The notes beneath the pieces were generated by a model. That model was not told the origin of the DNA. It worked only from the letters and a program-made list of their open reading frames with translations, and ran no database searches. A DNA stretch of 64,000 nt from Bacteroidales bacterium (GTDB lineage: Bacteria > Bacteroidota > Bacteroidia > Bacteroidales > UBA932), in assembly GCA_017938925.1 (NCBI GenBank), contig JAGBAO010000013.1, forward strand, positions 124,001-188,000, given 5' to 3'. Position numbers and translations under genes: made by a program. How positions within the stretch are numbered: the first letter of the stretch is position 1; the number at the start of each line of letters is the position of its first letter. Shown piece by piece: positions 8,610-16,408 of the stretch.

Positions 8610-10916
8610 TTATTTCCTCTTGACGAGAATATCATCAAGAACAATATAGCCTGAACGCTTCGCAACAATTTCAACATTATCTCCAGGATACAAAGTCAGG
8701 TCACAAGAGAGGTGGTTTCTGTTATAATCATTGACAACGTCTTTTGCTGTCGCAGTTGCTACATCATAAGGCATAATTTCCGAAACCTTGAATGTGTGGA
8801 TAGTTTCATAAGATGGAGTCTCACGATTTGCACGCCATACCTGAACTTGAAGACCATCGGCTGTCAAAGAGATATTATCCTGGTATCTGGTCCTGATAGC
8901 AGCGCTGAAAGTAAGGGTACATTCAGTTCCTTCTGCCGAAAGTTTATCAGTTGTCAGAGGAGGAGTAGCGATGAATGTAGTATTACCATCCAATGCAAAG
9001 GCACCCATCATCGGCCTTGTCCAGGCTGCCCAGACCCATCCTTCCATATCACCGATATAAGTGTTACCACTGCCTTTTGCGTTACCTCTATGAATAGCGC
9101 AGTCTGCAGAAACCGGTTTGGTTGAGCCATCTATTCGTGTGATTCCTGATGTTGCGGCCAAGCCAAAAGTATTCGCCTGATGCAGACCGGTTCCCCACGC
9201 ATAGAATCTAAGGAAAGACGATGTTCTCTTATCCCATGCAATAGGCGTAGCTTTGTCATCATTGATAGCACCCAATGCAGGAGAAAGGAAGTCTGTCTGG
9301 ACACACATATCATTGAAACCGCCATAAATGATTTCATCATCTGCAAGTACATGCTCGGCATCGGTAGTCATCGGCACGAGGTCTGACCACGAAGAATCAC
9401 CGAAAGGATGGGCAATTGTCTTAGCATCTGTCTCTTTGTTTGTGTAACCGGCCAAAGTCCTGACTCTCACATAATATGTAGTAGCAGGATAAAAACCTCC
9501 TACAGAAAGTCTCATAGGTGTGATAACATTTTCGTTTTTGATACCTAGCGTTCCTTGCGGTGAAGAACTCTTACCGAGGTATGAACTGTTTCCGAAGATG
9601 TAGTTATCACCATTATTTCCACCTGTATATGGTGTGATATCATACACAAGTTCGCCCATGTCAGCATCAGTGTAGACCTGTACTTGATATGCCTGAGTAG
9701 CACCGTTTACCTCAGTACGTGCAAGCTCATCCCAGCCGATACAAAGGAATGAAGTACCGGTATTATTCTCCACCTCATATACCCCTGCGGTCTTGACAGC
9801 AACCTCGTCAGACATAGCAGTATTCTGATCGCCCACTGCTTCCACGGTCACCTTGCTCTCGGCTCCGGTAGGGAGGCCTGTGAGGTCGTAAGTGAGGACA
9901 TCAGCACCTACTGTCGCCTTCTTCTCGCCACCGACGTAGATGTTGAACGCTGTTGCGAGGCCGTCGGTCGTCCAGTTCAATGTAGCCGAGCTGAAGGCCA
10001 CCTTATCTGTGGTCACCACTGGAGCTGCAACCTGATCGTAGTCGAAGTTAAGGGTCCTTATATGTCCCGGAGCGAAGACCACGTCCGAAGCGACAGTCAC
10101 CTTCCTTTCGATCCCGTTCACGCTTACCACAAGCTCCGAACCGGCAGCAGCAGTGAAAGGCTTCACGGAAAGATAATACTTTGCACTTCCTCCTGTAGTC
10201 AGGGCAGCCGCACCGGTGACATCAAGAGTCGATGTCTTCGATGACTTGTCCTGAACTGCCGTAAAGGCAGGATTCTCTGAGGTAAGATCCACGGTAAACT
10301 CTCCGGCAACCTCTTCGGGAGCCGTGAATGCCACGGTATTCACTGTCACTTCAGCAGTCGAGCGGTTTGTCACCACCACTTCCAGGATGGAAGACAGATG
10401 TGTCATTGCAAGAGTCGGACGGGCTGCTGCCTCTACAGAAGAATCCACACCCCACATAGGGAAGTTCACGCCGGCAAGATGAGCAGTCGTGTTGTCACCA
10501 GCCTGAGCGACATTGCCGACTGTGACCTTGGCTGCCTTCGGCGAGCTGCTGTCTGCGACATACGGATATACTGCGTACCAGTCGTAAGACTTTGATGCGT
10601 CAAGTGCAGAAGCGAGCGTTCCCTTGAAGGTTCCTGCCTCAAGATCGCCTTCTGCTACAGTGAACGAAGCATCGGAAACATATGCAGAAGCATCAGCCTC
10701 GGCATGGAATACGCTGATGGCATCGCCTGCCACCCACGAGGTCTTGAGACCATCATTAGCTGTCTTGGTGTCCACTATACCTGCAGATACTTCGAACTGA
10801 ACACCTGCTGCATCGTCCACCTGAACGTTATCAAGATCTTCCACACAAGCGGAAAGAGTGAAAATGGCTGCCAAAATCACTCCTATTGACATTATATTCC
10901 TTTTCATAATCGACAT
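8610..10916 (-). CDS. Surface lipoprotein: fimbrillin-like, FN3 and C-terminal beta-sandwich (paralogue 2)
   Basis: A 768-aa lipoprotein; the likeliest start is the second ATG (10907, MKRN), giving a lipobox LSAC. The N-terminal 280 residues are classically fimbrillin-like: 'TKT', WVAGDAISVFHAEAD, DWYAVYPYVAD, MTHLSSILEVVVTN. FN3-like domains follow (VTTDKVAFSSATLNW; TTYYVRVRTLAGY), and a C-terminal jelly-roll-like part ends in GYIVLDDILVKRK. It is the central copy of three related lipoproteins and resembles the 6423-8600 product over the last 470 residues. A 50-aa microprotein gene lies immediately upstream, 11 bases before the first ATG. Role inferred: carbohydrate capture at the surface. 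Confidence 0.75.
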   Translation of the reverse strand: MSIMKRNIMSIGVILAAIFTLSACVEDLDNVQVDDAAGVQFEVSAGIVDTKTANDGLKTSWVAGDAISVFHAEADASAYVSDASFTVAEGDLEAGTFKGTLASALDASKSYDWYAVYPYVADSSSPKAAKVTVGNVAQAGDNTTAHLAGVNFPMWGVDSSVEAAARPTLAMTHLSSILEVVVTNRSTAEVTVNTVAFTAPEEVAGEFTVDLTSENPAFTAVQDKSSKTSTLDVTGAAALTTGGSAKYYLSVKPFTAAAGSELVVSVNGIERKVTVASDVVFAPGHIRTLNFDYDQVAAPVVTTDKVAFSSATLNWTTDGLATAFNIYVGGEKKATVGADVLTYDLTGLPTGAESKVTVEAVGDQNTAMSDEVAVKTAGVYEVENNTGTSFLCIGWDELARTEVNGATQAYQVQVYTDADMGELVYDITPYTGGNNGDNYIFGNSSYLGKSSSPQGTLGIKNENVITPMRLSVGGFYPATTYYVRVRTLAGYTNKETDAKTIAHPFGDSSWSDLVPMTTDAEHVLADDEIIYGGFNDMCVQTDFLSPALGAINDDKATPIAWDKRTSSFLRFYAWGTGLHQANTFGLAATSGITRIDGSTKPVSADCAIHRGNAKGSGNTYIGDMEGWVWAAWTRPMMGAFALDGNTTFIATPPLTTDKLSAEGTECTLTFSAAIRTRYQDNISLTADGLQVQVWRANRETPSYETIHTFKVSEIMPYDVATATAKDVVNDYNRNHLSCDLTLYPGDNVEIVAKRSGYIVLDDILVKRK

Positions 10917-10927
10917 CTTAAAGTGAT

Positions 10928-11080
10928 TTAGAAATTCAGAGCGTCATCGTCACGCACAAATTCATTGATAGTGAAATCTCCGCTTGCACAAAGCACCCCT
11001 TCGGGGAATGCGGCAAACACCGCGATGGAAGGTGCAGAATATGCCTGCCCGTTCCGTAATGTTTCAGTTTGTCTGCTCAT
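10928..11080 (-). CDS. Microprotein with EGVLCASG core (family member 1)
   Basis: A 50-codon open frame with ATG at 11080 and stop at 10928, filling the gap between two lipoprotein genes (8 bases after one, 11 before the other). The product starts MSRQTETLRN, has A-P-S-I-A-V-F-A-A-F, then PEGVLCASGDF and an acidic tail ending D-D-D-A-L-N-F. Two other short frames in this window (52932-53078 and 62987-63121) share the core E-G-x-L-C-x-S, a preceding P-x-x-x-V/I run and an aromatic C-terminus. There is no signal peptide and no membrane segment. The shared pattern in three unlinked positions, each directly upstream of a surface lipoprotein gene, is my reason for calling it real. Function unknown. 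Confidence 0.7.
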   Translation of the reverse strand: MSRQTETLRNGQAYSAPSIAVFAAFPEGVLCASGDFTINEFVRDDDALNF

Positions 11081-11088
11081 AACAATAC

Positions 11089-13242
11089 TTATTTGGTTTT
11101 TATCTTAAAATTATCGTATACCATGAAGAATGGATTGGTTGCATCCTTGGCAGATATGATTACAGCATCTCCGCTCTTGAGAGAAAGTTCCACTTTCTTT
11201 TCGGACAGACAGTAATCGATCTTATAATCAGTTGATGTCGGCGAATCAGTTGTATATTGTCCTGTAAATTCGAGAACTGCAACGGTTTCAAGACTGCCTT
11301 CCCTCAACCTCTGCACATTCATCGAGTATGATGAATTTGCTCCGGTCTTGAATGCGCCAAAGTCAAATGTCAGGACACAAGGCTTCTCTTCATCTGTAAG
11401 ATTGCCGGTGAGAGCAGGCGTACCGAAGAACCTGTTGCGGGCCCTGTCAATCGTCAGAGCTCCCATATTTGCTCTGATGTTGGTCGAGAAATGCCAACCT
11501 TCGAGAGCTGTACCCTCGTTACCGATATAATTGGTATACGTTCTTGATGCTGGATCTCCTATAGCACAGAACGTGGATCCGCTGAAATATTCACCGGCAG
11601 TGCCTGTACCTGCTGTTGCTACACCATAGACATTCAGGTTCTTGTCCGGAGAGTCACCTACAGAAGTCACATAATAAGCATCACCATCCTTTATCACTCC
11701 CGGACAGCCATGGGTCCTGTCTGTGAGGAAGCAAAGTTCATCGAAGTCTGCAAATATGACTTCACCAGCCTCTGCCACATGACTCTGTTCCGTCTTGACC
11801 TCCAACGGTTCAGACCATTCTGACGTTCCGGCTTCATTATTCAGCGTCATGCCGCCGACAGTGACATCATCGACCGAGCGTACCCGTACATAGTAGGTCG
11901 TGTTCGGTTCGAGATATCCCATGGACAACATGGTCGGAACAAAGTAGTTGCAGTTGCCGGTCTTGCCATACCATGAGCTGTTGCCATATGAACAGTTTGA
12001 TCCCCAATAAGGGTAAACCGCATAGACTTCCTGTGCACAGTCCTTGTCCTTGTAGATTGCGATCTGATAGCCTCGTCCATTCTTTCCGGAAGCATCGATT
12101 GATCCACCGGTGTAAGCCTCAGGCCATTCCACTGTTTCATCCCATTCGATTGTGACGCTTCTCGTAGCGGCATCAATCCAACGCACTCCTAAGGTCCTGA
12201 CAACCTGAGCCGGAGATTTCTTCACATCTCCTGCACCGACGGACTCCACTTCCACGGTGTTGTCGGCATCAGTCCTCATACCTGTGAGATAATAAGTGCT
12301 CTGCGTTGCAGGAAGGACGTCGTCATTGACCTTGACCCCGTTCAGATATACGTTATATCCGTCTACGGCTCCGCTGCCTGTCCAGCTCAGTTCAGCAGAA
12401 CTGAATGCAACCTTGCTGACAGAGACGGATGGTGCACTGAAGTTGTCGTCATGTATGACTCCGGTAGCGGATATCTTTCCGAACTCCACCTCCACTGACT
12501 GGCAGAGGGTGTGCGAATAAGTGGTACCGTCTGTGAACGTCATCTCGACCTCAAGGCCTTCCTCGTATGTTCCCGGCAGCATCTGAAGGAAATATATTCC
12601 CTTCCTGAATGTATCTCCGCATGGCTTCAGGGTCACATCCGAGGTTCCACGAAGTGTCTTGACCTCTTTCTGATAGACCGCCACATCGGCTTCACCACCG
12701 AGTCCTGCACCGTTCTTCGCGCGAAGCGTGAACGAGGCCACATCATATGCATCGAGATATACACTGACATAAGATGCAAGGCTTGAGAATTCAAGCTCCC
12801 GCATGGCATCTATGGCAACAGCAGGATATGCCTGGAGAGCCTTGTCAGCAGACTCATCCGGAAGCTTCTGTTCTGCCGGCACGACCAGCGTCGCCACCTT
12901 GTCGGCGCAGGCTGAGAACGCCTCCGACGGATATAGGGCTACATACAGGTCTGACGAAGAATATACCTGACCCGTCAGCATACATGAGGCGCCGTCCACA
13001 TCTGCAACCACAAATTGAAGAGAATCCGCCGATACTCCGTCATAGACAGAAACGGAAGCGCCTTCAATCCAGGTCTTGTTGAGAGGATCTGCCACAGCCG
13101 TAAAGACGGTGGAATCCAGAACTGCCGGATCATTGCCCTGCTGAGGCCTCTCCACAGGAATCGGAGCATCGATCTCGCGCGTGCAGGAAAGAATTGCCGA
13201 CACGGCACAGAAGGCAAGCAGTAATTTATTGATATTCATCAT
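11089..13242 (-). CDS. Surface lipoprotein: fimbrillin-like, FN3 and C-terminal beta-sandwich (paralogue 1)
   Basis: A 717-aa lipoprotein (lipobox AILSC, about Cys20). It has a fimbrillin-like N-terminal part (NKTWIEGASVSVYDG, DLYVALYPSEAF, GIYFLQMLPGTYEEG), FN3-like repeats beginning SAPSVSVSKVAFSSAELSW and containing TTYYVRVRSVDD, and a C-terminal beta-sandwich ending in FFMVYDNFKIKTK. It is the most divergent of the three tandem lipoproteins, although domain order and several anchor motifs (GNSSWYG, NYIGNEG) are kept. It lies 15 bases downstream of the GH43 gene. No enzyme motif is visible. Likely a surface glycan-binding protein, replacing the SusE/SusF-type partners absent from this operon (inference). 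Confidence 0.75.
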   Translation of the reverse strand: MMNINKLLLAFCAVSAILSCTREIDAPIPVERPQQGNDPAVLDSTVFTAVADPLNKTWIEGASVSVYDGVSADSLQFVVADVDGASCMLTGQVYSSSDLYVALYPSEAFSACADKVATLVVPAEQKLPDESADKALQAYPAVAIDAMRELEFSSLASYVSVYLDAYDVASFTLRAKNGAGLGGEADVAVYQKEVKTLRGTSDVTLKPCGDTFRKGIYFLQMLPGTYEEGLEVEMTFTDGTTYSHTLCQSVEVEFGKISATGVIHDDNFSAPSVSVSKVAFSSAELSWTGSGAVDGYNVYLNGVKVNDDVLPATQSTYYLTGMRTDADNTVEVESVGAGDVKKSPAQVVRTLGVRWIDAATRSVTIEWDETVEWPEAYTGGSIDASGKNGRGYQIAIYKDKDCAQEVYAVYPYWGSNCSYGNSSWYGKTGNCNYFVPTMLSMGYLEPNTTYYVRVRSVDDVTVGGMTLNNEAGTSEWSEPLEVKTEQSHVAEAGEVIFADFDELCFLTDRTHGCPGVIKDGDAYYVTSVGDSPDKNLNVYGVATAGTGTAGEYFSGSTFCAIGDPASRTYTNYIGNEGTALEGWHFSTNIRANMGALTIDRARNRFFGTPALTGNLTDEEKPCVLTFDFGAFKTGANSSYSMNVQRLREGSLETVAVLEFTGQYTTDSPTSTDYKIDYCLSEKKVELSLKSGDAVIISAKDATNPFFMVYDNFKIKTK

Positions 13243-13257
13243 GGTTCAGTAATTTTA

Positions 13258-14544
13258 TTATTCATCCTCCGGCATCACACCGTCCCACTGGCTGGTGTTG
13301 CGGCAGTCTCCGCAATCCTTGGTCGGCACTGAGAGAGGCTGAGCATCAGCCTTGCTTTCTTCCGTGCCGGACTCTTCTGACTGACCGGTCTTGTTCCACT
13401 TCGGTCCCATTGTCTTGACCTCTGTAGGATGAGCGGTGGTGAAGCTTGGCCAGCCGTCGTCTGTCCACACGATCTGGTCCATGTTCATGCAGCGGCCGTT
13501 ATAGTTGTTGCCCTGCCAGTAGGCGTGGTAGAACATCCAGTTCTGACCGGCGTCGTCGGTTATGATCTCGGCATTATGTCCTGTTCCTGCGAAATAGTTT
13601 CCTTCTGGATTGGACATGATGGTGTTCTTGGCATTGTCGAACGACATGTCCAGCATCCTCTTGCCGTCACGACCGAGATATGGTCCGAGAATGTTCTCCG
13701 AGCGTCCCACTACGATATGATAGGTGCTGGCCGCTCCGGCACAGCAGCTTCCTTTCGAGCCGAAGCAATAGTAGAAGCGTGTCTTGGGATTGTAATGCAC
13801 ATATGTTCCCTCCATGCTATATGCTATCTGGGTCTTGGTTGCACCCGGAGCGATAGCAAGGCCGTCGTCTGTGAGCTTGATCGCCCACACGCCAGACTTT
13901 GCGCCGAAACTTCCCCAGAACAGGTACTTTTCCCCGGTCACTGCATCGCGGATGAGGTTTCCGTCAATGGAGTTGGTCACACCCTGACTCTTGTAGTCCA
14001 CCAGCATTCCATGAGGGTTGGCCAGTTCATTGAGTTCAGGGACATTCTCCCAGGTGTATGGCCCTGTCGGACTGTCGGACACTGCTACTCCCACAGCAGA
14101 GAGCGATGGGGTATCCCAGTGACCTTCAGCATAATAGAGGCAATAGCGGTTATTGATCTCATCATACTCCATGTCAGGAGCCCAGATGCGTGTGTCCGGC
14201 ACCCACTGCGGTCTGAGGCCCTTGCCGGAAGCATCCACGCCGAAGGCATTGCCCACGAACTCCCAGTTGACCATATCCTTGGAACGGTATATCGGCATGT
14301 AGACCACCGACTCGGTGTCGCTCGTACCGTTCTGGGTGCTGATGGCGTAGAAATATCCCGAACGCGCACGGTCGTCAAAGACACTCGGGTCAGGACAGTT
14401 GTTGCGGATGACCGGATTCTGGTAGACCACGGTAGTGAAGCCCACATCAGTATTGGTCTTTATCGGTCTCTCGTCAATTATCTTTTCTGCGCATGAGGCA
14501 AGCAGAAGGAGAGCCGCAAGGCTTATATAAACTCTTGTATTCAT
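13258..14544 (-). CDS. GH43-family glycoside hydrolase lipoprotein
   Basis: A 428-aa lipoprotein (lipobox LLASC, Cys18) with a five-bladed-propeller GH43 domain. The expected catalytic residues are visible: base Asp52 in NNCPDPSVF, pKa-modulating Asp194 in NSIDGN, and acid Glu245 in SMEGTYVHY; WAPDMEYD (Asp124) and a late TGHNAEI metal/His region are also typical. GH43 enzymes mostly remove arabinose, xylose or galactose residues; the long GTYVHYNPKTRFYYCFGS context resembles endo-arabinanase-like subgroups, but the specificity is not certain. The last 40 residues are a Ser/Glu-rich tail followed by a Cys-x-x-Cys (CGDC) segment, unusual for the family. It is the first gene after SusD, so it should act on the polymer at the cell surface. 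Confidence 0.85.
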   Translation of the reverse strand: MNTRVYISLAALLLLASCAEKIIDERPIKTNTDVGFTTVVYQNPVIRNNCPDPSVFDDRARSGYFYAISTQNGTSDTESVVYMPIYRSKDMVNWEFVGNAFGVDASGKGLRPQWVPDTRIWAPDMEYDEINNRYCLYYAEGHWDTPSLSAVGVAVSDSPTGPYTWENVPELNELANPHGMLVDYKSQGVTNSIDGNLIRDAVTGEKYLFWGSFGAKSGVWAIKLTDDGLAIAPGATKTQIAYSMEGTYVHYNPKTRFYYCFGSKGSCCAGAASTYHIVVGRSENILGPYLGRDGKRMLDMSFDNAKNTIMSNPEGNYFAGTGHNAEIITDDAGQNWMFYHAYWQGNNYNGRCMNMDQIVWTDDGWPSFTTAHPTEVKTMGPKWNKTGQSEESGTEESKADAQPLSVPTKDCGDCRNTSQWDGVMPEDE

Positions 14545-14567
14545 ATATATATATCGTTTTATCCTTG

Positions 14568-16391
14568 TTAGTCGATCCAGCCCGGATTCTGAGTCAGGCT
14601 CGAGTTCATCTCACGTTCCTTTGCAGGAATAGGCCAGGTTTCCACATAGTCACCGAGGCTGTACCATGTGTAGGTCGGCTCACCCCAGACCTGCTTGAGT
14701 CCGTTGGTGTTCTTCTGGAACTTCTTCTCGACCCAGATTCCCCAACGGAGCTCGTTGAAATACATGCTGTCCTCTCCGCCAAGCTCCCAGTAGAACTCGT
14801 TGCGGATGCGCTCCCTCATGTCAGCCTGATCCTTTACTGCAGTTGCAGGATATGCCTCATTGTTCAGAGTGACGTGACCGGCACGTGTCCTGACCATATT
14901 CACCAGGGTTACGGCCTCGTCTGTACGGCCAAGTTCGTTCAGACACTCGGCACGGCGCAGAAGCACCTCGGCATAACGGCAGAGGATGTTGTCCTGACGG
15001 TAAAGCCATGTCATCGTATGGTCGAGTCCTTCAGGAACGTACTTGCGCCAGAGGTAGTAGTACATCGAGTTGGTATCCGTACGAAGATCACGATATGAGG
15101 ATCCTTCGCTTCTGTAAGGCCATCTCAGGGTGAATGTGTAGGCATTTCCGGAAATACCTCCGTCATACTGAGAGTACGGAGTGATCACAGACATCATCAG
15201 ACGAGGGTCGCGGTCCGCATATGCCTTTCTGATATTTTCCTCGTTGTGGAGGTTGTCATACCTGGTCATGTCGGCGCCATAGTTGAGCATGGTCTGCTTC
15301 TCGGCATCGGTCATGTTGTTTCTGAGGAAGAAGACAGACCTCTGCTTAGGAGTCATGCTGTTCCAGCCCTCGAAATGGTCTTCCCAATTGAACTTGCTTC
15401 CATCTGCATTCTCAAACGACTCCACGAAACCCGGATTCGGGATATAGTTGTTCCACGCTCCCTTGTCTCCTGTGTAGGTTCCACGGTTTCCGAAAAGCAT
15501 AGCACGAGGGTTACCCATGCCGGAGAATTCGACACACTGGATAGAGAATATCATCTCCTCGCACTGCTCGTTTGCTGGCTTGAGAAGTTCCTTGAAACTG
15601 TTTGCTCCGGCTCCTGTATAGAGCTTGTAGCCAAGTTTTTCAATCTGTTCGAAATCGCTCAGTGCCAGCTCATAGTACTTGGTGTCATTCAGTCTTGACG
15701 CCATGAACTGATATGCATGTCCTCTATATGCATAAGCTGCACCCTTGGTCACACGGCCGTAATTTCCGTCACCGGCGGCATATCTGTCAGGAAGATTCTC
15801 CTCATTTATACAGTCAGTAAGGTCATTGATGATGGCCTGCCATACATCTGCCTCGGAAGATCTGGGCTTATTGGCGGTTCCTGCATCCTCGATATACTCG
15901 AGATAGAGAGGAACACCGCGCCAGAGCACATTGAGGTTGAAGTAACCGTATGCACGGAGGAACTTCGCCTCAGCCTTAAGCCTTGCCTTCTCCTCCGGTT
16001 CCATATCCGGAACCTGGTCGATGTGGGAGATCACGTCGTTGGACCTGAACACGAAGGTGTAATAATATTTGAACATCGATGAGAAGGTGCCGCTGGACGG
16101 TGTGCCGTCACCATAGCATACCTTCTGGTTCTCATACCAGTTCCTGTCCGTATCCATCACTGACGAATATGCCTCGAACATCACACGCCAGTTGTCCTCA
16201 TTGCTGGTGGTCGAAGACCTCTCATAGAACTCGTTGTAGATTCCGTTCACAGCCAGTCTGGCAAGAGAAGCCTTTCCCCACACGTTACTGCTGCCGACCT
16301 GATAGGTGGACTCTGTGTCCAGCATGCCGATGTTGCAGGACATGATTCCCACAGAGGCTGCAATTACAAGAAATATCTTAGTGAATTTCAT
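14568..16391 (-). CDS. susD-like: SusD/RagB-family outer-membrane glycan-binding lipoprotein
   Basis: A 607-aa lipoprotein. I take the start at 16391 (MKFTKIF..., lipobox GIMSC) rather than the in-frame ATG at 16409, because AGGAGG lies 8 bases before it and the upstream ATG is fused to the SusC stop. The RagB/SusD fold is recognisable from the tetratricopeptide-like helices (EEKARLKAEAKFLRAYGYF, ATKGAAYAYRGHAYQFM-like region), the C-terminal NELRWGIW motif and the LTQNPGWID end. It pairs with the SusC encoded just upstream and lids the transporter. Ligand unknown. Confidence 0.93.
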   Translation of the reverse strand: MKFTKIFLVIAASVGIMSCNIGMLDTESTYQVGSSNVWGKASLARLAVNGIYNEFYERSSTTSNEDNWRVMFEAYSSVMDTDRNWYENQKVCYGDGTPSSGTFSSMFKYYYTFVFRSNDVISHIDQVPDMEPEEKARLKAEAKFLRAYGYFNLNVLWRGVPLYLEYIEDAGTANKPRSSEADVWQAIINDLTDCINEENLPDRYAAGDGNYGRVTKGAAYAYRGHAYQFMASRLNDTKYYELALSDFEQIEKLGYKLYTGAGANSFKELLKPANEQCEEMIFSIQCVEFSGMGNPRAMLFGNRGTYTGDKGAWNNYIPNPGFVESFENADGSKFNWEDHFEGWNSMTPKQRSVFFLRNNMTDAEKQTMLNYGADMTRYDNLHNEENIRKAYADRDPRLMMSVITPYSQYDGGISGNAYTFTLRWPYRSEGSSYRDLRTDTNSMYYYLWRKYVPEGLDHTMTWLYRQDNILCRYAEVLLRRAECLNELGRTDEAVTLVNMVRTRAGHVTLNNEAYPATAVKDQADMRERIRNEFYWELGGEDSMYFNELRWGIWVEKKFQKNTNGLKQVWGEPTYTWYSLGDYVETWPIPAKEREMNSSLTQNPGWID

Positions 16392-16408
16392 TTTTCTGTC
16401 CTCCTTCA

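Noticed and set aside
10928-11088. A non-coding regulatory gap between lipoprotein genes
   Set aside because: The stretch is nearly filled by a 50-codon frame that matches two other short frames, so coding is the better explanation.
13429-14496. A 355-codon open frame antisense to the GH43 gene
   Set aside because: The GH43 protein has all catalytic residues on the other strand; the antisense product shows no domain.
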